A DNA stretch of 64,000 bases from Verrucomicrobiia bacterium (GTDB lineage Bacteria > Verrucomicrobiota > Verrucomicrobiia > Limisphaerales > CAIMTB01), in contig JAHCBA010000017.1 of the NCBI GenBank assembly GCA_019634625.1, forward strand, positions 62,001 through 126,000. The letters run 5' to 3'. Below, one piece after another: positions 27,153 through 35,066 of the stretch (the stretch's first letter is position 1; the number at the start of each line of letters is the position of its first letter). Under the pieces are notes generated by a model, which worked only from the letters and a program-made list of their open reading frames with translations, did no database searches and was not told the DNA's origin. A program made the translations under genes and the position numbers.

Positions 27153-27248
27153 GCTTCGGGGACAGGAAGCTGGGAGTCCGGGGCCCCGCACGTCAAGGGA
27201 GGCATGCCGGGGGGGCGGGCGGGGGCGAATCTCCATGTTGTCGGAGAT

Positions 27249-27403
27249 GCGATCGGGCGAGGGATAGGACGAGGGGAACTCCGCCAAGCGGTGCTTCGGA
27301 GGGCCGAGTTCCACGAGGCCGCAACGGTGTGGAGCGTTGGATTGAGGACTCGCAGAGCTCGTCCCTCCGATTCGCTGCCTCCTCACCCACAACTCCGGGA
27401 TGC
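27249..27403 (-). repeat. Dispersed 155-bp repeat, copy C (reverse orientation, left end diverged)
   Basis: Reverse-oriented copy ending GGGATGC at 27401-27403 on the + strand. The right two thirds match copies A and B closely; the left 50 bp are diverged, but the spacing gives the same 155-bp length. It fills half of the 333-bp gap between two genes; the rest shows nothing. Confidence 0.72.
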
Positions 27404-27485
27404 ACAGCTCGTCAGCGATGGGAACGGCGCAGGATTGAAAAAGACGGCGGCGGCGCCAATAAAGGGCGCGGCGGTATTCCTCGAC

Positions 27486-28016
27486 ATGAAGCTCGACGAC
27501 ACACAAGCGGCCCGGGTGCGGGAATGGATCGACCAGGGACTGAAGGTGGCCGACATCCAAACGCGGCTGGGCGACGAACTGGGGATCCGGCTGACCTACA
27601 TGGAGGCCCGGATGCTGCTGGACGACCTGCAATTGCGGCCACGGGATCCCAAGCCGGTTGCGCCGGCTCCGGCTCCGGCTGTTGCGACCGGGGGTGGAAC
27701 TGCGGGGGGCAAGGCGGGAGGGAGCACCGGAACCTCTGCGGGAGGAGCCGGTCTGCTGGTTGGCGGGGGCGCGGAAGGGGCGGCGACGGGCGGGGCGCCC
27801 GGGCGGGTGACGGTGACGGTGGACGATCTGGCGCGGCCTGGGGCGCTGGCGAGCGGGAAGGTGACATTTCGGGACGGGAAGGGAGCCGAGTGGCAGCTCG
27901 ATCAGTATGGCAGGCTGGGGGTGATCCCGAAGACGCCGGGGTACCAGCCCTCGGCGGCGGATGTCGGCGATTTCCAGGTGGAGCTGGAGAAGGTCCTGGC
28001 CCGGCTGGGATTCTGA
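27486..28016 (+). CDS. Conserved hypothetical protein with helical N-terminus and Ala/Gly linker
   Basis: The protein has 176 residues from the ATG at 27486. Residues 1-55 form amphipathic helices (VREWIDQGLKVADIQTRL), resembling a small DNA-binding or coiled-coil domain. Residues 60-110 are an Ala/Gly/Pro linker, and the C-terminal part is a small beta-rich domain (ASGKVTFRDGKGAEWQLDQYGRLG). No family is recognised. It ends 10 bp before thiH and is probably co-transcribed. Confidence 0.65.
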   Translation: MKLDDTQAARVREWIDQGLKVADIQTRLGDELGIRLTYMEARMLLDDLQLRPRDPKPVAPAPAPAVATGGGTAGGKAGGSTGTSAGGAGLLVGGGAEGAATGGAPGRVTVTVDDLARPGALASGKVTFRDGKGAEWQLDQYGRLGVIPKTPGYQPSAADVGDFQVELEKVLARLGF

Positions 28017-28026
28017 GGGGCAGAGC

Positions 28027-29280
28027 ATGCCATTTCTCGACGTATTCCGGGAATTGCCGCTGCGGCGGTGGGTGACGGAGGCGGAGGGCACCCGTCCCGA
28101 GGCGGTGCGCGCCCTGCTGGCCCGGGGGGAGGGACTGGGGTTGGGGGAGTTTGCGCGGTTGCTGTCGCCGGCTGCGGCGGAGTGTCTGGAGGCGATGGCG
28201 CAGCGGTCGCAGGCCCTGACGCGGCGCCGGTTCGGGCGGGTGATCCGACTCTTTGCGCCGGTGTACCTGTCGAACGAGTGCATCAACAACTGCGCCTACT
28301 GCGGCTTCTCGCGGGATAATGCGATTCTGCGCGTCACGCTCAGCGTGGAGGAGGTGGCGCACGAGGTGCGGGCCCTTCGGGACCAGGGATTCCGTCAGAT
28401 CCTGCTGGTGGCCGGGGAGCATCCGCGGTTTGTGTCGGAAGGGTATCTGGAGGCGTGCGTGGGGGCCGTTGCGAAGCTGGTGCCGGGAGTGTCGCTGGAG
28501 GTGGGGCCGATGGAGGCGGACGAATATCGGCCGCTGGTGGGGGCGGGAGCGGAAGGGCTGGTGGTGTACCAGGAGACGTACGATCGCGAACGGTATGCCT
28601 CGGTTCACACTTTGGGACCGAAGAAGGACTTCGAGTGGCGCCTGGCCACGCCGGAACGGGCGTACCAGGCCGGGTTCCGGAGGCTGGGCATCGGGGCGCT
28701 GTTTGGATTGGCCGACTGGCGGACCGAGGCCCTGGCCGTGGCGGCGCATGCGTTGTGGCTGTTGCGGAACTGTTGGAAGGCACAGATCACGATCTCACTG
28801 CCGCGGTTGCGTCCGTGCGCCGGGGGCTACACGCCGGAGCGGCCTTTGGGAGACCGGGAGCTGGTGCAATTGGTGACCGCGTTTCGGATCCTTCTGCCGG
28901 ATGTGGGATTGGTGTTATCGACCCGGGAACCGGCGCGGTTGCGGGATGGATTGGTTCCCCTGGGCATTACCCTGATGAGCGCCGGGAGCCACACGGAGCC
29001 GGGCGGGTACACGGGTGTGGGCCGGGACAAGGTGCACTATACCGAACGCGGGCGGAGGGTGGCGGTTCGCGAGGGGGAAGGGGAGCCTGGGGCGGGACGG
29101 AGGACGGGGGCGACGGGGCAGTTCGAGATTGCGGATGAACGGCCGGCGGGAGAGGTGGCCGGGGTGCTGGCGGCGCTGGGGCTGGAGCCGGTGTGGAAGG
29201 ATGGGGACGCGGCCCTGACGGGGGCAGGAAGCGGCGGCTTGGAGGGTCCGGAAGCGGGTCGGTTGGCCGGGAGCGTGTGA
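28027..29280 (+). CDS. thiH: 2-iminoacetate synthase ThiH
   Basis: Radical SAM tyrosine lyase that makes dehydroglycine for the thiazole half of thiamine. The cluster motif Cys 85-x3-Cys 89-x2-Cys 92 (CINNCAYC) is followed by GFSRDN, and the later block SAGSHTEPGGY is typical of ThiH. The protein has 417 residues, including a variable C-terminal tail. The thiazole partners (thiG, thiS, thiF) are not in the window, so it is an orphan; HydG and aminofutalosine-type relatives were considered but the TEPGGY block favours ThiH. Confidence 0.85.
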   Translation: MPFLDVFRELPLRRWVTEAEGTRPEAVRALLARGEGLGLGEFARLLSPAAAECLEAMAQRSQALTRRRFGRVIRLFAPVYLSNECINNCAYCGFSRDNAILRVTLSVEEVAHEVRALRDQGFRQILLVAGEHPRFVSEGYLEACVGAVAKLVPGVSLEVGPMEADEYRPLVGAGAEGLVVYQETYDRERYASVHTLGPKKDFEWRLATPERAYQAGFRRLGIGALFGLADWRTEALAVAAHALWLLRNCWKAQITISLPRLRPCAGGYTPERPLGDRELVQLVTAFRILLPDVGLVLSTREPARLRDGLVPLGITLMSAGSHTEPGGYTGVGRDKVHYTERGRRVAVREGEGEPGAGRRTGATGQFEIADERPAGEVAGVLAALGLEPVWKDGDAALTGAGSGGLEGPEAGRLAGSV

Positions 29281-29324
29281 AGCGGGCGGCGGCTGGGGGA
29301 CAGGTGCGTGGGACAGGCGCCGGC

Positions 29325-30269
29325 TCAGACGTACAGGGCTCGTTCGAGATCGCGGACGACGATGCTCAGGAAGGGGTAGCGCTGGCCGGGATCCCGTTCG
29401 AGGCATTTGAGGACGATGCGTTCGAGGGCGGGCGGGATGTTCGGATTGATGTCGCGGGGGACGCGGAAGTCGGAACGGTGGAGTTGCCGCCGGAGGATCT
29501 CGTCGGGGGATTCTCCCGGGAAGGGTTTCTCGAGGGTGAGGAGTTCGTAGGCCATGACGCCGAAGGCGAAGATATCCACCCGATGATCGTAGGGAAGGCG
29601 CTGCAGTTGCTCGGGGGCCATGTAGGCCGGGGTTCCGGGGTTGCGGGAGGCTTTGCGGGGCTGGTCGGGACGGGGTTGGGCGAGGTCGAAATCGATGAGT
29701 TTGATATTGGCGTTGCGGGTGACCAGGAGGTTCTCGGGTTTGAAGTCGAGGTGCATGTACCCGGAGTCGTGGACATGTTCGAGGGCACGGGCGCTGTCGA
29801 TGAGAATATTGCCGAGGTATTCCTGGAGCAGGTCATCACAGCGGGCGAGGATGAGTTTGAGGTTGGAGGCCTCGACGTACTCCATCGCGAGGTAGGGGCA
29901 GCCCTCGATGCGCCCGTGATGGAGGTAACCGATGATGAGGTCGTTGCCCTGGAGTTGGCGGAGGATCTCGCAGCCGCGGCCGAACCGGCTCCGTTCGGTG
30001 AAGTGGAACATCGAGGTGTTGACCAGGCGCCGGATGGCCAGGGAACGACGATTCGAATCGCGGGCCAGCCAGACCTCGGAGAAGCCCCCGCGATTGATGA
30101 GTTCCTCCAGTCGGTACGGTCCGAACGGTCGCGGTTCCAAATCCAGAGCGTCTCCGGCCACAGTGCAAATCTCCGCCATTTCCGGGGGCGGAGTAACACG
30201 CGAAGGCGTGGTGAACCACTGGTTTTTTGCGGGCACAGGCGGGAGTGACTTGAAGACAGTCTTTGCCAT
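29325..30269 (-). CDS. Protein kinase-like protein with altered catalytic motifs
   Basis: An eukaryotic-type Ser/Thr kinase fold of 314 residues. The glycine loop is NRGGFSEV. The usual lysine of strand 3 is Arg (LAIRRL). The catalytic HRD is HLD (MHLDFKPENLL, with Asp, Lys and Asn kept). DFG is DFD (IDFDLAQ). APE is present (YMAPEQL). The loss of the strand-3 Lys in particular argues for weak or no ATP catalysis, although the C-lobe residues are mostly kept. It has no membrane segment or sensor domain. It is divergent from the small basic protein gene, with 54 bp between them. Confidence 0.82.
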   Translation of the reverse strand: MAKTVFKSLPPVPAKNQWFTTPSRVTPPPEMAEICTVAGDALDLEPRPFGPYRLEELINRGGFSEVWLARDSNRRSLAIRRLVNTSMFHFTERSRFGRGCEILRQLQGNDLIIGYLHHGRIEGCPYLAMEYVEASNLKLILARCDDLLQEYLGNILIDSARALEHVHDSGYMHLDFKPENLLVTRNANIKLIDFDLAQPRPDQPRKASRNPGTPAYMAPEQLQRLPYDHRVDIFAFGVMAYELLTLEKPFPGESPDEILRRQLHRSDFRVPRDINPNIPPALERIVLKCLERDPGQRYPFLSIVVRDLERALYV

Positions 30270-30323
30270 TGACCCCGAGTAGCGTCTGTGTAGCGTTCAA
30301 ATTTCGAAAGGAAACTTCTCGAC

Positions 30324-30593
30324 ATGATTCCGAGCGCAGAGACTCTTCAACGGGCGGGACAGATCATTCAGGAGATCGAGGCACTCCAGGCGGAGCTGGC
30401 GGGATTGTTCGGGGGGGAGGGTGGGGGCGGCGGGAAGGCACGGCGCGGGCGGCCTGCCCGCGGGGTCAGGGCGGCAGGAATGGGGCCTCGGAAGCGTCGT
30501 CAGATGAGTCCGGCGGCGAAGGCGCGGATTGCGGAGGCGGCGAAGGCGCGATGGGCGAAGTATCGGGAGGAGAAAAACCGGGTGAATAACTGA
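30324..30593 (+). CDS. Small basic protein (possible nucleic-acid-binding)
   Basis: The protein has 89 residues. An N-terminal helix (AGQIIQEIEALQAELAGL) precedes a Gly/Arg linker and a basic C-terminus containing MSPAAKARIAEAAKARW. This C-terminal motif recurs in small verrucomicrobial and actinobacterial basic proteins and in some resolvase/histone-like tails. A good ribosome-binding site (AAAGGAAAC) is about 10 bp before the ATG. It is divergent from the kinase-like gene. Function unknown. Confidence 0.65.
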   Translation: MIPSAETLQRAGQIIQEIEALQAELAGLFGGEGGGGGKARRGRPARGVRAAGMGPRKRRQMSPAAKARIAEAAKARWAKYREEKNRVNN

Positions 30594-30630
30594 CCCGCAG
30601 CCTCGCGACGTGCGTGAGGTGCGACCCGGC

Positions 30631-30717
30631 CGGCGACGATTCACCGGCGACGATTCACCGGCGACGAACTGCTGGGGACGAACCGCTGGGGACGAACCGC
30701 TGGGGACGAACCGCTGG
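30631..30717. repeat. 14-bp imperfect tandem repeat (6 units)
   Basis: Units of about 14 bp: two of CGGCGACGATTCAC, a changed one, then three of GGACGAACCGCTGG. It sits in the 214-bp gap between the small basic protein gene and comF. Confidence 0.75.
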
Positions 30718-30807
30718 CGCCGGGCTGCGGGTGGCGATGGGAGGACATGAGGAGAGTTGTACAATCCGAGGATTCCCGTGGGTGAGACGCGGCGGGCACT
30801 TGGGGCG

Positions 30808-31545
30808 ATGGACTGGATCGAGGCGGCGTTGTCCCTGGTGTATCCGGATGTCTGCGGCATTTGCGGGGAAGGGGAGGCGGGGCGCGACGAGGGGTATGTC
30901 TGTGCGGAATGCGCGGGAGGTCCGGGTCATGTGAGATGGGTGGGCGGGACGTATTGCGAGCGGTGCGGACTTCCCTATGAGGGGGTGGTGACCGGGACGT
31001 TCGAGTGTGGGAATTGCGGGGAGATGGAGCTTCATTTCGAGGCGGCACGAGCGGCGGTGGTGGCGACGCCCTTCCTGCTGGATGTCGTTCACCGTTACAA
31101 GTACCGGGGGGCGGTGTGGTTTGAGCCGTTTCTGGCGGGGCTGTTATTGAGGGAGGCATTGCCGCGGGTGAGGAGGGAGGATTGGGATGCGATCGTGCCG
31201 GTGCCGCTGCATCCGTTGCGATTGCGGGAGCGGGAGTTCAACCAGGCGGAACGGTTGGGCGCGAGGCTGGCGCGGGCGACGGGGATACCGTTGCGGACGC
31301 GGTGGGTGGAGCGGACGCGGGCGACCCGGACGCAAGCCTTGCTTGACCGGAGGGAGCGGGTTCAGAATGTGGGCGGTTCCTTTGCGGTGCGGGCCGGGGC
31401 GGGGCCGATCGGCGGGCGGGTGCTGGTGGTGGACGACGTGCTGACGACCGGGGCGACGACCAGCGGGGTGGCCCGGGCGCTCCGGCGGGCCGGGGCGGAG
31501 CGGGTGGGGGTGTGGACGGTGGCCCGCGGGGTGATGGAGCCGTGA
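30808..31545 (+). CDS. ComF family protein (phosphoribosyltransferase-like)
   Basis: The protein has 245 residues. The N-terminal zinc-finger region has cysteine pairs CGIC, CAEC, CERC and CGNC. The C-terminal phosphoribosyltransferase domain carries the PRPP-binding block VLVVDDVLTTGATTSG. ComF is needed for DNA uptake in competent bacteria; in many genomes the role is unproven. The ATG at 30808 gives the MDWIEAALSLVYPD start typical of the family. It lies 19 bp before accD. Confidence 0.9.
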   Translation: MDWIEAALSLVYPDVCGICGEGEAGRDEGYVCAECAGGPGHVRWVGGTYCERCGLPYEGVVTGTFECGNCGEMELHFEAARAAVVATPFLLDVVHRYKYRGAVWFEPFLAGLLLREALPRVRREDWDAIVPVPLHPLRLREREFNQAERLGARLARATGIPLRTRWVERTRATRTQALLDRRERVQNVGGSFAVRAGAGPIGGRVLVVDDVLTTGATTSGVARALRRAGAERVGVWTVARGVMEP

Positions 31546-31564
31546 CCTGGAGCGGAGCGGCCGA

Positions 31565-32557
31565 ATGCAGGAACAGGCGCAGGAACAGGCGCAGGAGCGG
31601 ATGCAGGAACAATCGATCATGAGCCAAGAGCGATTCCCCAGGCGACGGCCGGCGATGGAGAAATTCGATCCGACCTTCAGTCCGCCGGCGGTGCCCAGCG
31701 ACACGGCGTTTTTCCGAAAGCCCAAGATGGCGGCGGGACGACCGCGGAAGAAGGAGATTCCGGAAGGGCTGTGGACGAAGTGCCCGAAGTGCGCGTCGAT
31801 GATCTTCGACCGGGAGCTGGACGAGAACCTGAAGGTGTGTCCGCGGTGCCAGCATCATTTTCCGATCGGGGCGAGGGAGCGGATTCACGCGCTGGTGGAG
31901 ACGTGTTCGTTCCAGGAGATGGATGCGGATCTGGCGAGCGTGGATATCCTGCGGTTCTCCGGCGCGGCGACCTACGAGTCGAAGCTTGAGGCCAATTACA
32001 CGAGGACGGGGCTGAGCGATGCGGTGGTGACGGGGGTGGGCCTGATGGGGCCGCACCGGGTGGCGTTGGGGGTGATGGACTTTTCGTTCCTGGGGGGGTC
32101 GATGGGGGCGGTGGTGGGGGAGAAACTGACCCGCCTCATTGAAGCCGGCACGGACCGGCGTCTCCCGGTGGTCATCTTGTCCACCAGTGGTGGCGCGAGG
32201 ATGTACGAGGGGATGTTCAGCCTCATGCAGATGGCCAAGACCAGCGGGGCGCTGGCGTATCACGGGGCGGCGGGACTTCCCTACATCAGCGTGCTGACGC
32301 ACCCGACGACCGCGGGAGTGATGGCCAGTTACGCCAGTCTTGGAGACCTGATTCTGGCCGAACCGGGGGCGATGATCGGATTTGCGGGGCCGCGGGTGAT
32401 CGAGGCAACGACACAGGCGGATCTGCCGCCGGGGTTCCAGACGGCGGAGTTTCTGATCGAGCACGGGCTGATCGATGCCCTGGTGCCGCGGCGCGAGATG
32501 CGGGAGCGGCTGATCGGGTACCTGGACTACCTTCGGAACGGAGCGGCCGTGGCGTAG
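31565..32557 (+). CDS. accD: Acetyl-CoA carboxylase carboxyltransferase subunit beta
   Basis: Carboxyltransferase beta subunit of acetyl-CoA carboxylase, first step of fatty acid synthesis. The zinc ribbon is CPKC ... CPRC, followed by GARERIHAL, FLGGSMGAVVGEKLTR and the STSGGARMYEG active-site block. Up to 330 residues. The N-terminus is uncertain: the first ATG (31565) begins a Gln/Glu repeat (MQEQAQEQAQ) coded by a 12-bp tandem repeat; ATGs at 31619 and 31655 are alternatives. Conserved sequence begins near FFRKPKM. Confidence 0.93.
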   Translation: MQEQAQEQAQERMQEQSIMSQERFPRRRPAMEKFDPTFSPPAVPSDTAFFRKPKMAAGRPRKKEIPEGLWTKCPKCASMIFDRELDENLKVCPRCQHHFPIGARERIHALVETCSFQEMDADLASVDILRFSGAATYESKLEANYTRTGLSDAVVTGVGLMGPHRVALGVMDFSFLGGSMGAVVGEKLTRLIEAGTDRRLPVVILSTSGGARMYEGMFSLMQMAKTSGALAYHGAAGLPYISVLTHPTTAGVMASYASLGDLILAEPGAMIGFAGPRVIEATTQADLPPGFQTAEFLIEHGLIDALVPRREMRERLIGYLDYLRNGAAVA

Positions 32558-32592
32558 CCCCGGCGTTCGCAGCGTGGGATGGGAGACGGCGG

Positions 32593-34386
32593 CTACTGGA
32601 TGCGGGAGAGCAGCCAGGGGAGGAGGTCGGCGATGGGGAGTCGCTGCTGGGTGCAGGTATCACGGTCACGGACGGTGACGGTGTCGGCGGTATCGGGGCC
32701 CTTTTCCCCGAGCGTTTCGAAGTCGATGGTCACGCCGAACGGAGTCCCGGCTTCGTCCTGGCGCCGGTAGCGGCGACCGATGGCGCCGGCGTCGTCGTAG
32801 AATGCGTACATGTGCGGCCGCAGCAGTTCCAGGACCTGGCGGGCCTTGGTGACGAGATCGGGTTTGTTCTTCAGGAGGGGGAAGACGGCGACCTTGACCG
32901 GGGCGATTCGCGGATGGAATCGGAGGACGGTGCGGATCTCGGGTTTGCCCTTGTCGTCCGGCACCTCGTCTTCGGAGAAGGCCTGGGCGATGAGGGCCAG
33001 GACAAGGCGATCGACGCCGGCGGACGGTTCGATGACGTGGGGGATGTAATGGCCACGGGCGAGACCCTCGGCGGCCTCGTCGGCCTGGCGTGCGGCGTCC
33101 TCGGGGGAAAGGCCGGCATGGGTGAAGTAGGCAAGGCGGGCTTCGCGGTAGCCGCGGGCGAGGGCCTGCTGGCGCCCGGCATCGAGTTTGGACCAGGCGG
33201 CGCGGAGATCCTCGTCGAACACGCCCATGGGTTTGCCGGAGAAGCGCTGGTGCTGGGACAGGTCGAAGTCGCCGCGGGCGGCGATGCCCTCGAGTTCCTG
33301 GGTGCCGAAGGGAAACTGGTAGAGGAGATCGACCGTGGCGCGGGCGTAGTGGGCCAGTTCCGCGGGCTTCTGCCAGTATTCCTCGAGGCGGGTGCGGGGG
33401 AGTCCGATGGATTCGTAGAAGCGGATGCGTTCCTCGACCCAGTACTGGTGCCACATGCGCCAGCCCCAGTCGGGTTGGGGGGAGCCGGGATGGCCGGGGC
33501 TGGAAGGCTGGGCGACGCGGCCATGAATGGCCTCGATGGCTTCATCCGGGGCGATGAAGAACTCGAGCTCCATTTGTTCGAATTCGCGGGAGCGGAAGGT
33601 GAAGTTGCGCGGGGTGACCTCGTTGCGGAAGGCCTTGCCGACCTGGGCAATGCCGAAGGGGATCTTCCGGCGGGAGGTTTCGAGGACGTTCTTGAACTGG
33701 GCGAAGATCGCCTGGGCGGTTTCCGGCCGCAGGTAGGCGAGGTTGTCGTCGGATTCGACGGGCCCGTAGTGGGTCTTGAACATCAGGTTGAAGGCCCGGG
33801 CCGGGGTGAGTTCGCAGCCGGTTTCCGGGTGGAAGTCGACCGAGTTTTCCAAGGGCTCCGGGGGATCCTCGAGGAGTTCGAGCGTGTACTTGTCCCCGAC
33901 CTGGTCCCAAGGGCCTGCCAGCCCGTAGAAGACGCGGGCGCGACGCCGGGCGATCTCGATCTTTTCGTTGGGTTTGAGGAGGACGGCGAAGGGCTTGTCG
34001 GTGGTCCAGCCCGTGGAGGGGGAGCGGGCGCCCCGGAAGCGATGGAGGAGGCCGGATTGGGGGTCCACCTGGTCGGCGCGGACGCGCTTGTTGGTGATGG
34101 GACACTCCCGCATGAAGTCGGCAAAGGTGTCCACATGGCCCGAGGCCTTCCAGATCTGGGGATGCATGATGATGGTCGCCTCGAGTCCGACGACGTCATC
34201 GCGCAGCCGGGTCATGGCGCGCCACCAGAGGTCCTTGACATTGCGCTTCAACTCGGCGCCGAGCGGGCCGTAGTCCCAGAAGCCGTTGATGCCTCCGTAG
34301 ATCTCGGAGGATTGGAAGATGAAGCCCCGTCGCTTGCACAGGGACACGATCTTTTCCATCAGCGGGTTTTCCTTCGGCTCGGACAT
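32593..34386 (-). CDS. glyS: Glycine--tRNA ligase (dimeric, GlyS/GRS1 type)
   Basis: Class II aminoacyl-tRNA synthetase of 597 residues that charges tRNA-Gly. N-terminal motif: CKRRGFIFQSSEIYGGINGFWDYGP; motif 2 region FRNEVTPRNFTFRSREFEQ; motif 3 region EPSAGVDRLVLAL; C-terminal anticodon-binding domain from about residue 490. This is the single-chain alpha2 enzyme, not the alpha/beta heterotetramer. Start ATG at 34386. It is convergent with accD. Confidence 0.95.
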   Translation of the reverse strand: MSEPKENPLMEKIVSLCKRRGFIFQSSEIYGGINGFWDYGPLGAELKRNVKDLWWRAMTRLRDDVVGLEATIIMHPQIWKASGHVDTFADFMRECPITNKRVRADQVDPQSGLLHRFRGARSPSTGWTTDKPFAVLLKPNEKIEIARRRARVFYGLAGPWDQVGDKYTLELLEDPPEPLENSVDFHPETGCELTPARAFNLMFKTHYGPVESDDNLAYLRPETAQAIFAQFKNVLETSRRKIPFGIAQVGKAFRNEVTPRNFTFRSREFEQMELEFFIAPDEAIEAIHGRVAQPSSPGHPGSPQPDWGWRMWHQYWVEERIRFYESIGLPRTRLEEYWQKPAELAHYARATVDLLYQFPFGTQELEGIAARGDFDLSQHQRFSGKPMGVFDEDLRAAWSKLDAGRQQALARGYREARLAYFTHAGLSPEDAARQADEAAEGLARGHYIPHVIEPSAGVDRLVLALIAQAFSEDEVPDDKGKPEIRTVLRFHPRIAPVKVAVFPLLKNKPDLVTKARQVLELLRPHMYAFYDDAGAIGRRYRRQDEAGTPFGVTIDFETLGEKGPDTADTVTVRDRDTCTQQRLPIADLLPWLLSRIQ

Positions 34387-34476
34387 GGGGCGCGGAGTCT
34401 CCGGAGGGTCGGGGGAGCAAGTCAAGGGACGGAACGGGGTGGATCGGGGACTTTGTGGATAACGGAAATTCACTAC

Positions 34477-34506
34477 TTGTCATGATCTAGGCAGAGTGAT
34501 TATGTA
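34477..34506 (+). promoter_or_regulatory. Possible sigma-70-type promoter
   Basis: TTGTCA (34477-34482) and TATGTA (34501-34506) with an 18-bp spacer, in an AT-richer patch between glyS and the small coiled-coil gene. The -10 match is only fair (3 of 6), so confidence is low. Confidence 0.3.
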
Positions 34507-34581
34507 ATCGGTGTTGCGAGCATCTGGCTCAGGGCGAAATGCACGGGGAGAGGGTCGCGACGTTGAACCGAGGCGTGACGT

Positions 34582-34920
34582 ATGAAAGCGCAAGAGGAGA
34601 TTCCCGAGGCCATCCGGATCACGATGGAGACGTTTGTCCAGTTGTTGCGGACGGATCGGCGTCGCAAGGAGGAACTGGAACGGGAGATCGAGGCGTTGCG
34701 ATTGCGGGAGAGGATCATTGGGGCGACGGGGGATGCGCGGTGGATTTCGGATCGGTTCATCTGGCCGCGCCGCGAGGAACTTCGCGGGGTGGAGGCGCGC
34801 CTGGCGATCGTGGAGGAGAAGCTGGCCCGCTTGCGGGAGGCGTGGCTGCGTCCGAGTCCGACCACGGCATGGGCGTGGGTGCCGACGGATTCGCCGTCGA
34901 TCCTGGCCCTGGTGGCGTGA
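34582..34920 (+). CDS. Small coiled-coil protein of unknown function
   Basis: The protein has 112 residues with two charged helices (RRRKEELEREIEALRLRERI and RREELRGVEARLAIVEEKLARL) that look like a short coiled coil. No signal peptide. It lies 146 bp upstream of the octad-repeat giant gene. The intervening sequence carries the hairpin described at 35012. Not recognised. Confidence 0.6.
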   Translation: MKAQEEIPEAIRITMETFVQLLRTDRRRKEELEREIEALRLRERIIGATGDARWISDRFIWPRREELRGVEARLAIVEEKLARLREAWLRPSPTTAWAWVPTDSPSILALVA

Positions 34921-35011
34921 CGAAGTGGCGGCGATGGCGGATTGGGGGCTTCGTGGCGCGGCATGTTTCTGCTTGATCGCGCCGGATCGTCGGTTCAGCC
35001 TGCCGCCCATT

Positions 35012-35052
35012 CCCAACAGACACTACTGACAGCCAGTAGGGTTTCTGTTGGG
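35012..35052 (+). promoter_or_regulatory. Perfect nested hairpin immediately upstream of the giant gene's ribosome-binding site
   Basis: The outer stem CCCAACAGA (35012-35020) pairs with TCTGTTGGG (35044-35052), 9 of 9. An inner stem TACTG (35024-35028) pairs with CAGTA (35034-35038) round the loop ACAGC. The ribosome-binding site GGGAGGTG (35056-35063) and the ATG (35067) follow directly. No T-run follows, so it is not a typical terminator. It could protect or regulate the long mRNA's 5' end, or be a protein-binding site. Confidence 0.7.
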
Positions 35053-35066
35053 AAAGGGAGGTGACC

